Assembly (NCBI GenBank): GCA_905221605.1
Contig: CAJNDS010000014.1
Span: 1,027,420-1,091,419 of the forward strand
DNA: 64,000 nt
Direction: 5' to 3'
From: Symbiodinium natans
Taxonomy: Eukaryota > Sar > Dinophyceae > Suessiales > Symbiodiniaceae
Under the pieces are notes generated by a model. That model worked only from the letters and a program-made list of their open reading frames with translations. It was not told the origin of the DNA and did not search any database. The position numbers and the translations under genes are program-made. The first letter of the stretch is position 1. Every line of letters begins with the position of its first letter. This document shows, in pieces, positions 12,136 through 24,271 of this stretch.

Positions 12136-14099
12136 CGTGCCAAGGACTTGTTCTGCTTTGACATGTTCCAGGGGATTCTCCATGGAGGTAGTCTGTATTC
12201 CGGCTTTCACATTTGGCGAACTTCGTTTGTGGGCTCTGTGGTGTGGGGTTGATTCAGCAACCCGGGTTGAGTGTACTACCGTCTTCCTTTTTCTGCCTAT
12301 TCAGCTTACTTTTGCCGATCCGATGCGTAGTTCGTTTGCGGTGAGTGTTCTGAAACACGCTTAGTACGATTAACGATTAACACTGCCTCTCTCTCGCTTG
12401 GGCTGCCTCTGCGCCTGCACGCATTTCATGCAGAGACATTGTGCTTGGCCCCGGAGAGTGACAGGGCCTAGTGCAGCTCGTCTCGAAGTCGCAGGTGCCG
12501 CCTCTGGAACTTGTGGGCAGGGCCAGTTTCAGGGTTGCAGGATGTTGTGTAGGAGGGCGGGGGAGGGGTGTGGGATTTGTTAGGCCCTGTATGATTTGAA
12601 AGGTTCTATTCTCATCCGCCTTTCAAATTGAGATCTTCTGGCGAATGCCCGGCATTCGGGAGGTGCAGCTTAGCACACGTTTCAAGCTAGGCACGCCGGT
12701 ATACCTGCCCCGGTCAGTGGAGTGAGTGCATGCACGTGCCCTTGTTGAACGCAGCTTCTGCAGGGCCAGGCGCAGGCGCAGGAGCCAGAGAGTTGAGAGT
12801 TGAGAGCTGCGTTTTCAAGCGCTTCAGCTCGTTTTCCCACAGGCACCGTATTTTGGAGGTCATGCTTCGTGCTCCACGCAGTGGGCAGGACAGCTGGCCG
12901 AGCCCCACATTCGCACTGGATGGCAGAGGCAGTCCTGCATCTCAAAGGCAGAAAGCTCAAAGAAGCTCTCTCAGCTTGTTTCCTCGCAGGGCGCTGCGAC
13001 TTGGAGGATCAGCATAGTGCTGACCATGGGGCCGGAGGCCAGGACAGTGAAGCATCAGCCTCACAGCGAGTCACTGCTTTTTTGCACTCAAAAGCTCTTG
13101 GTTCGCGGGTTGCCTCCACTCCTATGGGGATTCTTCTATTTCCGAAGGTGCCGGGCCGAGCTTCTGCGAGCCAACGCCCTTGGTGCCCTCGGTGCTCATC
13201 GCTGCAGAGATTGACCTGGGCCGCTTCGGCCAAAAAGAAGGAGGGAGTATGATTCTGAGTGGACAGGGAGGTTTGGGACTTGTTACCCGAGTTTCTCGGG
13301 GCACGTTCGGAATATCTCGGGTCTGGAAGTGTTTGTAGCCGCTTTGTGATACACGATGTGGCAACAGCCAGTTGACACAAAGATTTATGATGGTCGGGCA
13401 AGTTTCCGCGGTCCTCCCTCCTCTCCTCCCCTTCAGGGGTCGCTCCTCAGGCCTGGGGTTCTTTCCTTTCAGCTCCCAGGCCTTTTTGGGCTGCGGCCCC
13501 TCCTTCCTCGGGGAGTTCCCTCAGGTCTCCGGGCTCTTGCCCTTTAGGCTCCAGCCCTCTTTGACCGCCCTAAGCTTCTTCTTTTTGCATTTTTTGCGTC
13601 GCCCTCAGAAGTAGGAACCGGCTCAGAATTAATGGTCTTTCCTTCCCCAACGAGGGAGTTGCCGATCTTGGACCATCTGTAGCTGCACAGTTGCCCTAGT
13701 TGCGCTTTCTGACTAGGACTTATTGTGGACACAACCTTCAAAGACAGTCAAGCTGGGCACACACACACATTCGCAAAGGCGCCCCAAAAATGTGGGTCAC
13801 TGGACTTGCGCTTGCCAGGCTACAAAGCCAAGCGCGCTCTGTTGGGGAACTACACATATTGATACATATTGTATCCGCAGCTTTCATCCCAGTTCAACCC
13901 ATCCCAGTTTGCTAAAACCGAAATCCTTCCAAATCCCCAAAAATATAGCTCAATTAAAGGACCGGATAACCCCACATGCAAAGTTTTCCATTCATAAAGA
14001 GTAGAGAAGTGATAGAGGATAAAAGAGTGAGAGAGCGAACGAGTGAGTGCGTGGCCGTGAGTGAGTGCGTAAGTGAAGTGGAGACGAGCTCGTGAAAGC
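12136..14099. other. unassigned; possible exon remnants
   Basis: A piece at about 12881-12990 (WAGQLAEPHI and on) and one at about 13150-13215 (RCRAELLRANALGALGAH) could be further exons of the upstream coiled-coil gene, since both are helix-like and on the + strand. Splice sites are not convincing. A short CA run lies at 13761-13770. Confidence 0.2.
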
Positions 14100-14232
14100 G
14101 TTCATGTGATGTCAGGTGCGTGAGTGAACGTGGTGTGCGCGTGATGTGTGGTGCGTGATGCATAGTCCGTGATGTGTGTGTGTGTGTGTGTGTGATGTGT
14201 GATGTGTGCATGGTGTGTGGTGCGTGGTGCAC
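14100..14232. repeat. GTGATGTGTGGTGCG-type minisatellite, left flank of the satellite
   Basis: Imperfect short repeats of GTGATG, GTGTGG and GTGCGTGATG, including a (GT)n stretch at about 14173-14194. The same type of repeat recurs at 15629-15842 on the other side of the GC-rich satellite. Confidence 0.8.
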
Positions 14233-14476
14233 GGCCGAGAGCTTCGTGAAGGTCTGGAGGCCCTCGACGTGGATCGGACCCTCTTCACCAGAGCATCTCC
14301 ATGTTTCTTTGAACTCCTCGTGAAGTTTCCAAGATCGGAAAGCACTGCTCACATAGACAGCATACACATGAAGCCGAGTCTGAGTTTCATCTGCAAAGTG
14401 CACGATGTGCATGCATACATAGTCCAGCAACAAGCAGAGCCGCAAGCTTTCCCGCGAAGTCGCACGCACGTTAGCG
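14233..14476 (+). other. short protein-like stretch between repeat arrays
   Basis: One + frame reads RELREGLEALDVDRTLFTRA and continues with SPCFFELLVKFPRSESTAHI. It has a normal amino-acid mix and could be an exon embedded between the two repeat arrays. No family recognised. Confidence 0.25.
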
Positions 14477-15620
14477 CGCGCGGCAACGGCCCAGGGCCCC
14501 TAAGTGCCGCGCCTGCCAGCACAAACGACGCGTGTGTCGCGCCTGCCAGCGTTTCGCGAGCCCCCGAGCGCGCGCGCGCGGCAACGGCCCAGGGCCCCTA
14601 AGTGCCGCGCCTGCCAGCACAAACGACGCGTGTGTCGCGCCTGCCAGCGTTTCGCGAGCCCCCGAGCGCGCGCGCGGCAACGGCCCAGGGCCCCTAAGTG
14701 CCGCGCCTGCCAGCACAAACGACGCGTGTGTCGCGCCTGCCAGCGTTTCGCGAGCCCCCGAGCGCGCGCGCGGCAACGGCGCCTGCCAGCACAAACGACG
14801 CGTGTGTCGCGCCTGCCAGCGTTTCGCGAGCCCCCGAGCGCGCGCGCGGCAACGGCCCAGGGCCCCTAAGTGCCGCGCCTGCCAGCACAAACGACGCGTG
14901 TGTCGCGCCTGCCAGCGTTTCGCGAGCCCCCGAGCGCGCGCGCGCGCAACGGCCCAGGGCCCCTAAGTGCCGCGCCTGCCAGCACAAACGACGCGTGTGT
15001 CGCGCCTGCCAGCGTTTCGCGAGCCCCCGAGCGCGCGCGCGGCAACGGCCCAGGGCCCCTAAGCCGCGCCTGCCAGCACAAACGACGCGTGTGTCGCGCC
15101 TGCCAGCGTTTCGCGAGCCCCCGAGCGCGCGCGCGGCAACGGCGCCAGGGCCGCCTAAGCCGAGCGCGCGCGCGGCAACGGCCCAGGGCCCCTAAGTGCC
15201 GCGCCTGCCAGCACAAACGACGCGTGTGTCGCGCCTGCCAGCGTTTCGCGAGCCCCCGAGCGCGCGCGCGCGCGGCAGCGGCCCAGGGCCCCTAAGTGCC
15301 GCGCCTGCCAGCACAAACGACGCGTGTGTCGCGCCTGCCAGCGTTTCGCGAGCCCCCGAGCGCGCGCGCGGCAACCGCCCAGGGCCCCTAAGTACCGCGC
15401 CTGCCAGCACAAACGACGCGTGTGTCGCGCCTGCCAGCATTTCGCGAGCCCCCGAGCGCGCGCGCGGCAACGGCCCAGGGCCCCTAAGTGCCGCGCCCGC
15501 CAGCACAAACGACGCGTGTGTCGCGCCTGCCAGCGTTTCGCGAGCCCCCGAGCGCGCGCGCGCGGCACTGGTCCGGCGCCCCTAAGTGCCGCGGCTGCCA
15601 GCGCAAACGACCCCTGTGGC
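14477..15620. repeat. GC-rich satellite, about 97-bp unit, 12 copies
   Basis: The core GACGCGTGTGTCGCGCC recurs at 14527, 14625, 14721, 14797, 14893, 14990, 15084, 15219, 15319, 15415 and 15511, with a degraded copy at 15609. The usual spacing is 94-100 bp, with one short unit (76) and one long unit (135). Each unit carries CGCGCCTGCCAGC twice, a GGGCCC palindrome and a (GC)n tail. Open frames in all six frames, up to 165 codons, result from lack of stops in GC-rich repeats, and unit length not being a constant multiple of three argues against coding. One frame gives CRACQHKRRVCRAC, a zinc-knuckle-like spacing. Confidence 0.95.
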
Positions 15621-15628
15621 GTTTCCCG

Positions 15629-15842
15629 CGTGATGTGGTGCGTGATGCGTGATGTAGTGTGTGATGCGTGGCGTGGTGCGCGTGATGTGGTGCGTGATGT
15701 TGTTGTGCGTGATGTTATGTGGTGCGTGATGTGGTGCGTGTGATGTGGTGCGCGTGATGTGGTGCGCGTGATGTGGTGCGTGTGATGTGGTGCGTGATAT
15801 GTAATGCACGTGGTGCATGAGGTGCGTGATGTGCGTGATGTT
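15629..15842. repeat. GTGATGTGGTGCG minisatellite, right flank of the satellite
   Basis: About 15 imperfect units of 13-16 bp, GTGATGTGGTGCG and variants. Together with 14100-14232 it frames the GC-rich satellite. Confidence 0.9.
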
Positions 15843-15843
15843 G

Positions 15844-15895
15844 AAGGAGGAAAGAAGGCGGAAGGAGGGAGGAAGGAAGGAAGGAAGGAAGGAGG
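15844..15895. repeat. purine tract with (GGAA)n
   Basis: GGAGGAAAGAAGG followed by about five GGAA units. Immediately adjoins the minisatellite. Confidence 0.8.
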
Positions 15896-16440
15896 AGCGC
15901 GGGACAGCCCCAAAAGTAAGAACCCCACACAAAGATGTGGGGAATAAGAGCTTGCCGTCACGCAAACCTTAGACTTCATTTGTCGTCCGCAATCAGCGCG
16001 AGATCATCCGGCTTTCCTCTTGCAGGTTTGTGTTTTTGCGGCAGGAATTTTGTAAGAAGCGGACGGGACGGGGACTGCTATTGCCAACCAGTACTGCCAA
16101 GCTGATTCTCGGCTTGCTTTCTGTGTTATGGATGTTTTCACAATCCCAACACCCCCCCTCTGCGACTCCTGCATATTCTGCTGATGCGGAGCTACTGCCT
16201 CTGAAAGCTGGCGCGCATCTCTGAGGTGCTGCCGGTGGTGCCGCCCTCGGAAAGTAATGTTGTGTCAGACCGTGTCAGGCTTTCAAAAGCTTTCGTTTTG
16301 TGTGTGGTTTTTTTGTCAGTGGAGATGTTTTGTTTTTGACGATTGTGGAAATGGGCAGAAATGTGAACAGATGAGGGCGCGCCACCCTGACGGTTTCTCC
16401 GTGGCAGACCAGCTCCGACTACAACTCGGCCCGTTGTCTG
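15896..16440 (+). other. unassigned; exon-like stretch ending at a telomere tract
   Basis: The only supportable piece is about 16371-16440, which follows GAACAG| and reads MRARHPDGFSVADQLRLQLG. Its reading frame runs straight into the telomere-type tract at 16441, suggesting that the tract interrupts or follows the exon. Confidence 0.25.
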
Positions 16441-16494
16441 AGTTAGGGTTTAGGGTTTAGGGTTTAGGGTTCAGGGTTCAGGGTTTAGGGTTTA
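16441..16494 (+). repeat. interstitial telomere-type tract
   Basis: About seven TTTAGGG units, two of them TTCAGGG. Confidence 0.9.
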
Positions 16495-19400
16495 GGTGCA
16501 ATTGTGCGTTTTTCGGCTGCGAGAGTAACTCTTAGGTGTGTTTGTGCAAATTTCACAAGCTGAGGTGGTCAAGGAGTTCTTGGCCCACCACCGGGTCAAG
16601 CCCATCTTCGAGCAAGCCGCGCCTTGACAGCAGAAGCCACACTTGTAAACATTGATTCGGTCGTTGGTGATTGGTGCGAGGGCCCTTTTCAACGGTTGCT
16701 TTGACTAGCTCAGAGCAGAATACTGGGAGCTCATCATGTCCTCCTTTTTCCTGCCACCACGTCTAGCACGCCACCCCACTCTGCGCCACACCTCCAGTAC
16801 CCGCGCCATCAGCACAGCACCACCAGCATAGCACCACCAGCACCAACACCGCCAAGCATGTGGCGGACGCTCAGGTCGTGCTTTACCTGGAGGCCCGGCG
16901 ACTGACGTGTGCTGGACAAGTCAGTCTGCATCTTTCACGCTTGCCGAAGCCCTTGGCATCCTGATACATTGCACGATTCATCTGTGTTTTTGTGAGTGTG
17001 GGAGCAGGATCTGGAGAGGAGTGCCACGACCTTCCCTCTGCTTGTGAAGGCAGGCTTGCCTCTGCCGTCATGTGCCGTCATATGCTCGCAGCAGTGACCC
17101 TTGATCCTGCGACCGCCTGTGCAGGCCTCGTTAGCGGACATTTACAGCCGATACGGCTGAGATGGACTGAGGCGGCTGCAAGGTGCTGTGAACTCTACGC
17201 CCTTTACCACCGCAAGAACCCCTCACTTTCGCATACCTCATGCAGCGCCTGTCATCTCCCGCCGAAATTTGTGAGTGCTAATTATTTGGACCTTGTATGT
17301 GCAGCCTGCCGGAAGTGTGGCGCCGCACTCAACGAGGGCGTGCCCCGGGTGCAGAGTGGAAATATGTGGGAATCACTGCCCCCCATGGTCGCAGACGTCA
17401 ATATGAGTACACAGAAGTTGGCAAACAAGTTCGTTTTCGGATGCCGAGCTTTTCAACTCTGCATCCTTGGCTTTTGGGGACTCCATGGGACTCCGAAGAC
17501 GGCTCACAGCGCCTCTTTCAAATCGGCCTGCTGCTGTGAGTCTATCGGATCTATCGCTTTTCAGGAGAGCCTCCAAGGAGGGCTCCTGCTGGTGGCTGCT
17601 CGTGGCTGCGTGGCTGGCGACGTGGCTAGAGCTAGTGTCCCCTTAGTGTCCCCCTTGCAGGGGTTGGTGGCCCGCATGGGAGCGGCGCTTCGCCCAGAAT
17701 GCTTGCTTTCACATATCTCAACCCGCAGATCTCGGCAACCGAGAGGGGCCTCAAAAGACCGTCCAGGCTTTCAGGGTTGAGAGACCAGCCCGGCGCTGCA
17801 GCAGACGGCAGTCATTCTGCATTGATGTTGTTGGGGTTGCGGCAGTCTGCCGGATTCTATGTGCCAGAAGGCGCGGGATGTCGGGGCATGTGGGCTTTCA
17901 CAGTCACATGTATTCGACAGCTTCGGTCAGAAAGCAGTTTGGCTCTAGATCGTTCGATCCCGAGGTAGAGGTAGAGTTTCTATGTACACGGTCAATCCAG
18001 AAGTGTCTCTGGCGATGGAGGGTGGAACTTGTGTCTTTGTTCAACTTTGTTCATGCTCTCATGCTCTGTTTACAGCACCGGTGGGCTCCATGTTTTTATA
18101 TTGCCACAGCCGAATTCACAGCATGTGGGTGCTGCCAGCTCATGGCGCTTTGCTTGGCGCGTGCCCAGCGGCAGGCAAGAATGCAAGACGTGAATGCGGC
18201 ACCCAACGCTACATTTTTACGGCAATATGTTTTCGCTGGACTTGCTCCGTCACCTTGTATGCAGGTCTGCCAAAGGATGAGTGCTGAGTCCTCGACTTGG
18301 AAAAGTTTTTGGCACCTCGCCCTGCCAGGCCCTTCGCGGCGTCGTTTCGCGGTGCTGCGCAACGCTGCCTCAGGCTGAGCCAGTCGATGTACGGCAGCAC
18401 CTGACAGGGATTAAAGCTCACCGCAAAACAGCCCTGCCCAAAGGAAAATAGGTCGGCGCAGAATTCTTTACCTCAACTCATGTGCCTCATGCAGGGACAG
18501 ACTAAACCCTGGAAACTCAAGCTCTCAATCATGTCAAGGGCGTACCAGTCTACATAAGAGTCTGGCTTTACACAGGGTGGTGCAAAAATGACATGAGTTC
18601 TCAATGATGTTCTTGCTTGTTGTTCCTCTTTTTTTTCGAAGCTTTGCCTGTAGGTCCTCAGAAAAAAGAGAAGTTGAATTGAGAGAGCCGAAGGCAGAGT
18701 GTTGTCGAACAAAGGGAGAAGACTATTAATGTTGAGGGGAATGGGTGGCCTTGCCCTTTGCCGCACCTTTTGAGAAGGTTCCGTTTTCAGAATCATAATC
18801 ATAAGACGTAAGGCGAAAGAAGGGAATAGAAGCAGCAAGAGAAGAGGCAATCCTTGTGCTTGGGACTTGGGCGTGTGGGCGTATCTGTCTTTGGATTTTG
18901 TAGAAAGCCACAAGAAAGCAGAACATGAGCAAAAGACAACCACAAGCAGAAACCGAGCAGCAGATACCAACAAAACGCCCAAAGCAGAACGCAGCAGGAC
19001 AGTGGAAAGCAAGAACAGCAGCTTCTCATGTGCCAGCGTGAAGGGCCAACACAGTCCGCGTTTGCCACTTTTCTCGAGGAGCTCAGCTGCTGGGTCTCGC
19101 GGAAAAATTGTGAAACCAGAGAGTTCAAGAGGGCGGTTTCCCCTCATAACCGACTTGGGGTTGTAGGTCACTAGTACTATGATGGCTGCTTGATGTACCG
19201 TTGAGCGTGATGCAGACTGGTTGGGAAGCCCTGGGCACCCATTGCCAAGCTCAGGTCTCAGTGTGTCTGTCTTTTTTTTGGCGGTCCTTTCGCTGCCCAG
19301 AGTGTATCATTGCCTACGGCAACGATTGCACGTGCACCTTAAGGCCTTCCACGGTGCGTCTCAGCACTCAGAGCACTCGCCGGTGCTGGGCCCTCGGAAC

Positions 19401-20176
19401 TTCGCATTCTGTTCCAGGCCGCATGTCCGCAAGAAATTCGCCTTCCCCCAGAAAAATGGTGAATCTATACGGTCTATACACAAGCAATGGTCATTTTTTT
19501 TGAGTTTTGTCACCTTTGAGTTTCGGTAGTGTTGCTTCGTCAAGCTGGCGAAGCATTTTCGGATTGTGCTAAGGCTTGCTGGTTAACATTTTGTGTCGTT
19601 CCGGCGGAGTGGGCTTTCTAGGCACGGTTCGTACTTCCGAATGTGAGTAACAAGATTGTACAACTGCACCCTACTTTGTGGGATATGCTTTTGAAGCTGG
19701 AGCTGTTGCACGGGCGCGACGGGCGCACTCGAAATCGACACCGCTTTGCTCCTCCGTTGCTCCGCTCTTCCGCTCCTCCACTTCTAGGGAGCTTTGGGTA
19801 TAGAATTTGCTGTCCGGCTCCAAGTTTGGGTAGAACATCTCATGTTTCCACACCCACACATGGATTCCCCATGCAAGGAGAGGCGCTCAAGACAAAAGAA
19901 GCTGCAGCCACAACTCCAAATCCGAGAACTGTACAACTTAAACTTTATCGGAATCTCAACTCTAATCAGTAAAGCTGAGATCCTAAACTTCGCAGTCCTC
20001 AACTCCAAACGATTTCCTGCAGTGGTCTGCATCAATGCTTCTTCTCTCTGGGCTTGATAATCATTCGTGCAGCGCTTTGATATGTTCAGCTTAACCACAT
20101 ACTCGTACATACTACTGTTTGCCAAGTCTGCCGAAGAGTTTGAGATTATGTGGCTCAGAAGTAGTACGAACATACT
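16495..20176. other. unassigned; candidate exon at 17.30-17.46 kb
   Basis: After TGTGCAG| at 17303 one + frame reads LPEVWRRTQRGRAPGAEWKY and continues with VGITAPHGRRRQYEYTEVGK. It is basic and protein-like, but an overlapping frame is also open. A short piece near 17133 reads ASLADIYSRYG. The 262-codon frame at 16992-17780 spans both and is probably chance or merged introns. 18.4-20.1 kb shows nothing I can support. Confidence 0.25.
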
Positions 20177-20340
20177 ATGAAGTGGATAACCGCGAATGAG
20201 ACTGAAAGGTTCGTTGAAACGAGGTTTAGGAAGTCTGTGACAGATAACCAGCAAAAAGACTTAGCAAACGAGGCCAAAGAGTGGCAACATGCCACCGAGC
20301 TGCTGCAGGATGAGACGTTTCTTGTCCTGCTTGCGCGTCA
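20177..20340 (+). CDS. PPR-like helix exon
   Basis: The frame contains EAKEWQHATELLQDE, which matches the first-helix pattern of pentatricopeptide repeats in dinoflagellates (basic-x-W-x-x-A-x-x-L-L). PPR proteins bind organellar RNA. Boundaries are unclear. It lies about 70 nt upstream of a second PPR-like exon on the same strand. Confidence 0.4.
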
Positions 20341-20392
20341 GGTGCAGCGGTGCAGTGGGCCTGTCTGTTTTAAATGAAAAGCTCTGTTCGAG

Positions 20393-20470
20393 GAGATGCG
20401 CATGCACAGCCCACTGCCGGATGCTACCGCGGTGAACGCAACCATCGGCGCCTGCTCCCGCGCAGGGACC
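20393..20470 (+). CDS. PPR repeat exon
   Basis: After TTCGAG| the frame reads EMRMHSPLPDATAVNATIGA followed by CSRAG. This fits the PPR core: the end of one repeat (EMxxxxLxPD), then N-A-x-I-x-A-C-x-R-x-G of the next helix. It probably belongs with the piece at 20177-20340. No complete gene can be assembled by eye. Confidence 0.55.
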
Positions 20471-20709
20471 CTACATGGAAGCCTCTAATGCCCTACACTC
20501 CGTGGCTTGCTCTGAGCCTGCGAACGCTAAACTGCGGCCCTGAATGCAGGGCGAGGAAGGTGGTTTTCTGAGAATGTGCATGTGCAATCCACCACCTAGT
20601 CTTAAATGGCCAGACTCCGCAGGCAGTACTTGCAATATGCACCAGAGCCAGGAGCCAGGCTGTCATGGCAACATGCAAGACATGCCCCATGTTCTTCTGA
20701 GCCCAAAAA

Positions 20710-21168
20710 ATGAAGGCATTTAGGCAGCCAGCTGAACTTCTCGGCCTGCCCAGCACCTTCTGCAACACTTTGATCACTCTTGCTCTTTCAGACGAGTCGA
20801 TCAGAAGACACACAGCACCAATCTCACCCACACGCCCGCTGACGGCCGTGGAAGAGCCATGCCCGCGGCGGAATCCTGTGAAGACCCACTTCAGTGGAGG
20901 CGCGTTCTTTGTGCCTTCGTGCCAGCGGGACCCAAATACCCTGCAAGCCCTTGGCATGCTGATGGTGCTGCCAGCTTGGAGAGTCACCGCACGCCCACGT
21001 CAGACAGTATTACCCAGCGTGCCAAGCGGACCTGTCAGGTTCGAAGAGCCTGATGGAAGACAAAGTGATCTGCGGGCTAACAGCTGGGAAAACGATCTTT
21101 GCCAGGCGGAATCAGATATGAATGAACCCAAGCCGTTTCCAAACCTTCAGCGCTTTGCTGAGAGGTGA
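20710..21168 (+). other. 152-codon open frame of unknown function
   Basis: The longest clean + frame in this stretch, starting MKAFRQPAELLGLPSTFCNT and ending in LCQAESDMNEPKPFPNLQRF. No domain recognised. Part of it, about 21040-21165, is acidic and protein-like. It may combine exon and intron sequence. Confidence 0.25.
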
Positions 21169-21339
21169 AACTCCTGGCAATGCATCGACCGACACATGAT
21201 CCGGAGAGAATGAAGGCAAGGCTTGTCAGCCTTGGCAGTGGATGCTGACCTGCATGATGCCAAATATGATGCTGCAAGAACTTGTACTAAGAGTCGTGAA
21301 AAGAACCGGTCTCTTTCAACTGCCTTTGCTTCTCGCAGG

Positions 21340-21436
21340 CTGGGGACTACCCCTTCAGCTGGCACCTGCAGGGCCGCAAGCGTCTTTGGGAGCTGAGGCG
21401 CGGAGCGATGCGGAGAGATGCGGAGTGCGTGCAGAG
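21340..21436 (+). CDS. internal exon of unknown protein
   Basis: Bounded by CTCGCAG| and |GTTTGTC, the frame reads AGDYPFSWHLQGRKRLWELR and then RGAMRRDAECVQR. The acceptor, donor, length (about 97 nt) and composition all look like a real dinoflagellate exon. No family assigned. It may join to the last exon at 22.1 kb. Confidence 0.4.
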
Positions 21437-22099
21437 GTTTGTCTTGCGCTTTTGCAGCCATCTCCCCATGTGAGGCTACAAATTCGTTTCAAAGTGCTGC
21501 CGAAGGAGCTGTCTCTGCTTCAAAGGTTGGCAGGCGTTTCGGATTTCGTGGCACATCCAAAAGGGAAAAACAACGACCGGAAGAAAACAGTGCGCGGTGG
21601 GTGGAAACCAGGGCAGGCGAATCCTTTGCGAGGGGCTACACTCAAAACGGTGCTTTCTTAATTGCAAAACCCCAGCAGCCGCGGCGATGCTCAGCCATTC
21701 GTGGAAACGCGGAGGCAGAGGTGAGATGAACAGAAATTGTAGATGGCTGAAACAGCTGGGGGAACAGGAACAAGGGATCTGCGGACAAACTGCCGCGACT
21801 CCGTATTTGTTGCGCTTCCGAAGCTCATATATCCGGTGCAGAACTTCGCATGAGATTCGTCCCGGGCTCGCACATCCACTTGCTGAATCGGGAACAGTGT
21901 AGAGTCGCTCAGCGCGCTCTGAGGAGCCTCTTTTCTTCGCCTTGGAGCTGAGCCGCTTCGTTGAGATCTCAGGTATTACCCGCCAAGCACAGAAGGCCCG
22001 TACTTGACTCAGGGCTGTCTCAGGAGACATCAGAGCGCCGGGAAAGAAGCAATGCAATATGTTGACAGTCGTGGCTTGGGGCACTCCACCTGACAGGCC

Positions 22100-22230
22100 C
22101 TGGTGAGTGCCTGCCAAGCTGTTGCAGACTGCTACCACTCCAACGGTCATGAGCCCAGACACTATCTACAGGACATGAGCAGATGGTTAGAGGAGATGCT
22201 ACCAAGACACATCACGGCTCGGGTTTGAGG
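22100..22230 (+). CDS. probable last exon of unknown protein
   Basis: After CTGACAG| the frame reads ALVSACQAVADCYHSNGHEP, then RHYLQDMSRWLEEMLPRHIT, ending ARV-stop. It has a normal amino-acid mix, a good acceptor and a clean stop. ALVSAC could be the end of a PPR-type helix, but this is weak. Confidence 0.45.
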
Positions 22231-24183
22231 ATGGTTCGTGCTGTAGTTGACAGGTCTAAGCTTCGAGCAGAAGAGTATGGAGTTTCGAGATCTTGTTGTA
22301 GGTTTGGGGTGCAGTCCTGGTTCAAGAGCTTGGTATGGTACTCGTAGTATCTTGAAGAAGCATCCCCAGACGACCAGAAGGGTTACACGAGGATAGGGGT
22401 CCATGACAGGTCCATAGTGGGTCGGGTCCATTGCACACCAAGGGTGCCCCAAAATCCTGATTTAAAGAAACAACCCAGGGGATCCCGGGCAGCCATGGCA
22501 GGTCAAGGGGGTTTCAGTCAGGGGTGAGAGGGAGTAAGCCCATGCCAGAGAGTTGGTCCGGGGAGTTTCTGAGGGTTCATGAACCCACAGAAGAGGTAGA
22601 TGGTTGAACGGGCGGTATCCATGGCTTAGTTGGCGACCGGGGGTCCATCGCGTGGTGTTTGGCGTTCATGGCTGCATGTTGATTCATGCCTGGCCGCAGG
22701 TTCATACGAGGGACGGTGCAAAGGGTCCACATGGTGTCTTCAGAAAAAACAAATTCCAAGCACAAAACCCAAAATGCCGTCTCCATGTCTCCTTTGAGAT
22801 GCTGGGCGTCGCAAAACCCCATGGCCGGTTAACCAAAAGGAGCTTGAAAAGAAACATTCAGGCTGTGCCGCAGCAGTACACTTCAGCGCACGCCCGGAGG
22901 GTTAAGCTGAATTCAATTTGACTGATTGGGTGCTGGGTCTTTGTCTTGGAGGCTTCAGGCTGTGAGTCTGCTGTTTCAGCACGAAGCCTCTTCCTCCCGA
23001 AGTGCGCATTTCGTCTGGTTGTGGTGCTGGGCTTTTGACGTGCGAGAAGAGGGCATGGGTTCATCAGGTTGCTTTACTGTCGTCCGTACTGAACCTCATG
23101 CATGCTGACTTGCTCACGTGCTTGCAACCACACAGTCTCTCCTAACAATACATCTGGCTGCCATCTGGCTGCCCAGGGGACGACCCCAGCACCCTGCTCG
23201 CGGGACGCGAGGCAACCGCAGAGTTTTTCGAGCGTAGTTTTACTGTGCTAAAGGCATGTGCCATAAGCTGGTGCTGGTGTGGGAACTGGCCGTCGCGCTT
23301 GGTTTCCATTGCACTGTTGGGCAATAGCTCCTCTGAGGTTTTCTTGGGCGTATCAATGTATCACATATGTGAGTGGTAGGGGGGCTGGAGGATTTTGCTG
23401 CAATAACCGTGGGCTAAGTTGAGCGTCTTTCCAGACACCAGCATGCCCTGCCAGAACCAGACATGCATAGCCGCATAGCCGATCCCGGGGTTTTCATGTA
23501 GGCTGAATCGCCGACATTCGCCATGCCCCTGTGCCTTGGCATGGCAAGTGCTGACATGTGAGTTTTTGATGTAGCCAAGCTGATGCGCGTCGCATTATGT
23601 AGCAAGTTGCGGTCCATGGTTGGGAATGGTGGCCCTGGGCGGCCCTGGATAGTGACACCAAGGTGGGCCTTCGACCAGTTTGAGGCCCCCTCAGCTGCAC
23701 CGTCCTGTGCATTCCTCTTCGCGGCCAAACCTGCCAACTTGCACAGCGATGCTTTGCACAAACATGATGAGCCTCCGTGCGCTGTCGGCGGGCTTCGTGA
23801 CTTCGTGGCTGAGTGTTCTTCCTTTGCTCTTGTTGTGTTGTGGAGGTGTCAGCACCTGGCTCGGAGCCTGACCTCGCTGGCAACCTTGATGGAGTGGGCC
23901 TCCGCCCGGTCTCCAGAGAATGCAAGGAACCGGCAGACGTCAACTGTTGAGCTTGTCATGTGTTCTTATGTTTGGGTATGGATGGCTGTCGGGACCCTGT
24001 TCAACCACAGAGAGCAGATCTCTTTGCCGAAATGTGTTGTTAACGTTCAGTTCAGGTACCATGATAAAGTCTGATTAAAATCAATGAATGTGTGGCACTT
24101 GAATGAAACAACCAAGATGTTCAGATCTTGTCAGTCCAGGTCGCACGGATGGTGCTTCGGCATACACGGCATCCCTGAAGAAG
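22231..24183. other. unassigned
   Basis: 22.3-22.7 kb is rich in GGTCCAT-like words without a clear period. A 163-codon + frame at 23583-24074 has no recognisable domain. Confidence 0.3.
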
Positions 24184-24271
24184 GCCGCCCCGTTGTGTTC
24201 GTTGAGTTCGAGATCTGCTCTGATTGATCCGCCCCGTTGTGTTCGTTGAGTTCGAGATCTGCTCTGATTGA
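24184..24271. repeat. 44-bp direct tandem duplication
   Basis: The block starting CCGCCCCGTTGTGTTCG and ending GCTCTGATTGA occurs twice in tandem (24184-24227 and 24228-24271), essentially without differences, indicating a recent duplication. Confidence 0.85.

Noticed and set aside
15155-15979. 274-codon - strand frame
   Set aside because: It is composed of satellite and GTGATGTGGTGCG repeats read in one of six open frames. Low complexity.
16992-17780. Single 262-codon protein
   Set aside because: A competing, more protein-like frame overlaps it at 17.30-17.46 kb, and acceptor sites fall inside it.
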